In this document: positions 62,316-64,000 of the stretch, piece by piece | How the letters are laid out: every line of letters starts with the position of its first letter | Position numbering within the stretch: position 1 is the stretch's first letter | Assembly (NCBI GenBank): GCA_030696045.1 | Contig: JAUYNO010000051.1 | Location: 1-64,000 of the forward strand | Length of the DNA stretch: 64,000 nt | Direction of reading: 5' to 3' | Source: Stagnimonas sp. | GTDB lineage: Bacteria; Pseudomonadota; Gammaproteobacteria; Nevskiales; Nevskiaceae | Position numbers and translations under genes: made by a program | The notes under the pieces: generated by a model | What the model was told of the DNA's origin: nothing | Database searches by the model: none | The model's input: only the letters and a program-made list of their open reading frames with translations

Positions 62316-63187
62316 TGCAGGCGGTGCTCGGCAGCCTGGGCCTGGGCGGCGGCGAACAGTTCGCGCACCTCGACTTCGCGGTAGCCATATTCCTTGCCGC
62401 AGAACTCACAGGTGACGTCGACACGGCCACGCTCGACCAGCAGGGGCTTCAGCTCGTCCTCGCCCAAGCCCAGCAGCATCGCGGAAATCTGCGCGTGACT
62501 GCACTGGCATTGCAGCTGGATCGGTCGCGGCTCGAAGACGCGCACGCGGTCTTCGGCGAACAGGCGGCGCAACAGGACCTCGGCCTCGGTCGCCAGCAGT
62601 TCCGGCTCGTGCAGGGTCTGCGCCAGGTGGTAGACGTGCACCCAGTCGTCATCGCTGGAGTTTTCCGGCAGGCGCTGCAGCATCAGCCCGACAAAGCGGT
62701 CCGGCGCCGCTCCCAACCGAACCAGGCTGCGCAACTGCTCCGACTGCGCGTAGTAGATCTCCAGGGCCTCGGACAGCGAGTCGCCCAGCACCTCGACCAG
62801 GGCCTGGTAGCGCTCACCGCCACTGCGCGGCTCGATCAGGCAGGCCAACGTGCCGCCGCCCATCAGTGCCTGAAAATCACCCTCGGCACCGGGCTCGAAC
62901 TTGGCCATGCCGCGTAGCTGCAGGTTCTGGTCGATCTGGGAGACCAGCAGCTTGAGCGGCGCGGCGGCGGCCTGCGCGGAACCCTGGAATTGCAGATTGA
63001 GCCGGGTTTCATTGCGCAGGTCGGCGGCGAGCAGGGGGGTGGCGGCAAGCACATGACCGAGCAGGCGCAACACGTCCGGCGGGTACTGGCGCCAGCCGAG
63101 CAGGTCGGGAATGCCCTCGGTGATCTCGACCGCGAAGCCGCGGACACCCCGATTTTCAATGAGGAACGGCAGCAAACGGTTCGCCAT
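62312..63187 (-). CDS. hslO: Redox-regulated molecular chaperone Hsp33
   Basis: 291 residues. The C-terminal zinc-binding redox switch is complete: CQCS and CEFCG, about 33 residues apart (CxC plus CxxC). The N-terminal substrate-binding domain has [20 protein letters not shown] and the G-rich LMGGGTLACLIEP segment. Hsp33 is turned on when oxidants form disulfides and release zinc, then holds unfolding proteins. Its start overlaps the gatB stop by one base (TGATG). Confidence 0.96.
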   Translation of the reverse strand: MANRLLPFLIENRGVRGFAVEITEGIPDLLGWRQYPPDVLRLLGHVLAATPLLAADLRNETRLNLQFQGSAQAAAAPLKLLVSQIDQNLQLRGMAKFEPGAEGDFQALMGGGTLACLIEPRSGGERYQALVEVLGDSLSEALEIYYAQSEQLRSLVRLGAAPDRFVGLMLQRLPENSSDDDWVHVYHLAQTLHEPELLATEAEVLLRRLFAEDRVRVFEPRPIQLQCQCSHAQISAMLLGLGEDELKPLLVERGRVDVTCEFCGKEYGYREVEVRELFAAAQAQAAEHRLQ

Positions 63188-64000
63188 CAGCCCGCCAGCA
63201 TTTCCTTCAGCAGACGATTGAGCGCATCCGGATTGGCCTTGCCCTGGGTCGCCTTCATCGCCTGACCGACGAAGAAGCCAAACAGCTTGTCCTTGCCGCC
63301 GCGATAGTCGGCGACCTGCTGCGGGTTGGCGGCGATGATCGCGGCGATGGCAGCGGCAATCGCGCCCTCGTCGGTGATCTGCACCAGGCCCTTGGCCTTG
63401 ATGATGCTGTCGGCGTCGCCCTCGCCCGCCAGCATCGCCTCGAACACGTCCTTGGCGATCTTGCCGCTGATGGTCTTGTCGGCGATGCGCGCGACCAAGC
63501 CCGCCAGCTGGGTGGCGGAAATCGGCGAATCCTCGATGGCCTTGCCGGACTTGTTGAGCGAGGCCAGCAGGTCACCGGTGACCCAGTTGGCGCAGCTCTT
63601 GGCCTCGGCGCCGCTGAGCTTCACCACGGTCTCGTAGTAATCGGCCAGCGCGGTTTCGCTGGTCAGCAGGTTGGCGTCGTAAGGCGACAGGCCGTACTGC
63701 GACTCGAAGCGCGCCTTCTTGGCGGTCGGCAGCTCCGGCATCGACGCACGGATGCGCTCCTTGTCGGCTTCGGTGACCACCACCGGCAGCAGGTCAGGAT
63801 CGGGGAAATAGCGGTAGTCGTTGGCGTTTTCCTTGGAGCGCATCGCCCGCGTCTCGCCGGTATCCGGGTTGAACAGGCGGGTTTCCTGGTGGATCTTGCC
63901 GCCGGCCTCGATCACCTCGATCTGGCGCTCGATTTCGTAATCGATCGCCTGCTGCACATAGCGGAACGAGTTGATGTTCTTGGTCTCGGTGCGGGTGCCG
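63187..64000 (-). CDS. gatB: Aspartyl/glutamyl-tRNA amidotransferase subunit B, 3' part
   Basis: The gene enters from beyond the window end; the frame is open to 64000 ([21 protein letters not shown] lies just before the track start at 63957). Visible are the end of the kinase-like domain ([29 protein letters not shown]) and the C-terminal helical and YqeY-like tRNA-binding region ([44 protein letters not shown]). With GatA and GatC it converts misacylated Glu-tRNA(Gln) and/or Asp-tRNA(Asn) into the right amide. The downstream genes hslO and SET overlap in series. Confidence 0.95.
   Translation of the reverse strand, partial: GTRTETKNINSFRYVQQAIDYEIERQIEVIEAGGKIHQETRLFNPDTGETRAMRSKENANDYRYFPDPDLLPVVVTEADKERIRASMPELPTAKKARFESQYGLSPYDANLLTSETALADYYETVVKLSGAEAKSCANWVTGDLLASLNKSGKAIEDSPISATQLAGLVARIADKTISGKIAKDVFEAMLAGEGDADSIIKAKGLVQITDEGAIAAAIAAIIAANPQQVADYRGGKDKLFGFFVGQAMKATQGKANPDALNRLLKEMLAG

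Overview
The window is 64 kb of GC-rich chromosome with dense coding on both strands. It suggests a gammaproteobacterium of the Xanthomonadales/Lysobacterales type. The reasons are the housekeeping set and its order (prmA-fis-purH next to accB-accC-aroQ), an ilvG-type acetolactate synthase, RdgC, Hsp33, a FadE-type long acyl-CoA dehydrogenase, lipoproteins with clear lipoboxes, and OmpA/DUF4398 envelope proteins. This placement is inferred from protein character only; no database was searched. I see no rRNA, tRNA, CRISPR array, prophage or insertion sequence. The repeats present are short: heptanucleotide arrays, REP-like palindromes and a 30-bp degenerate tandem.

Layout. 1-5290: the 3' part of a giant cyclic beta-1,2-glucan synthase-like gene, split by a frameshift near 4411-4421. 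5.3-10.1 kb: a methyltransferase, a lipoprotein with four Ig-like repeats and an ice-binding-type (DUF3494) domain, an OmpA-like protein and a small membrane ORF. 10.2-15.2 kb: two adjacent Crp/Fnr regulators, a DMT exporter, then acetolactate synthase behind a 20-residue leader peptide and a complete attenuator that the ORF track misses, plus a tautomerase. 15.2-18.9 kb: rdgC, an FHA protein, a metallophosphoesterase and a His/Arg/Tyr-rich secreted protein. 18.9-26.7 kb, minus strand: cutA, a stand-alone DsbD-alpha domain, TlpA thioredoxin, aroQ, accB, accC, HDOD, prmA, fis, purH. 26.9-30.5 kb: GNAT acetyltransferase and putA. 30.5-33.1 kb: ECF sigma factor, putative anti-sigma factor, DUF4097 protein and a small membrane protein. 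33.2-34.6 kb: a LysE exporter and a lipoprotein.

34.7-46.6 kb is a lipid-catabolism island: a TetR regulator diverging from fadA-fadB, then an MRJP-type beta-propeller, fadE, an AMACR-like CoA transferase, an oppositely oriented strictosidine-synthase-like propeller, and a COG1022 acyl-CoA ligase. Together these could activate an acyl chain, fix the stereochemistry of a 2-methyl branch, and run beta-oxidation. 46.7-54.2 kb holds DUF2855, purU, a thioredoxin-TPR protein, fpr, a CFA/coclaurine-methyltransferase-like enzyme coupled to a DUF1295 membrane protein, and a thioesterase. 54.2-61.6 kb: a DUF4398-OmpA lipoprotein pair behind an AT-rich promoter, a NarL-type two-component system whose kinase has an internal duplication, and a 640-residue repeat lipoprotein. 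61.8-64.0 kb: gatB (cut by the window end), hslO and a SET-domain gene, each overlapping the next.

The items most worth following up are the ilv attenuator, the histidine kinase with a duplicated and degenerate phospho-acceptor module, the GGGAGAC heptamer arrays that sit just upstream of start codons, and the reduced DsbD.
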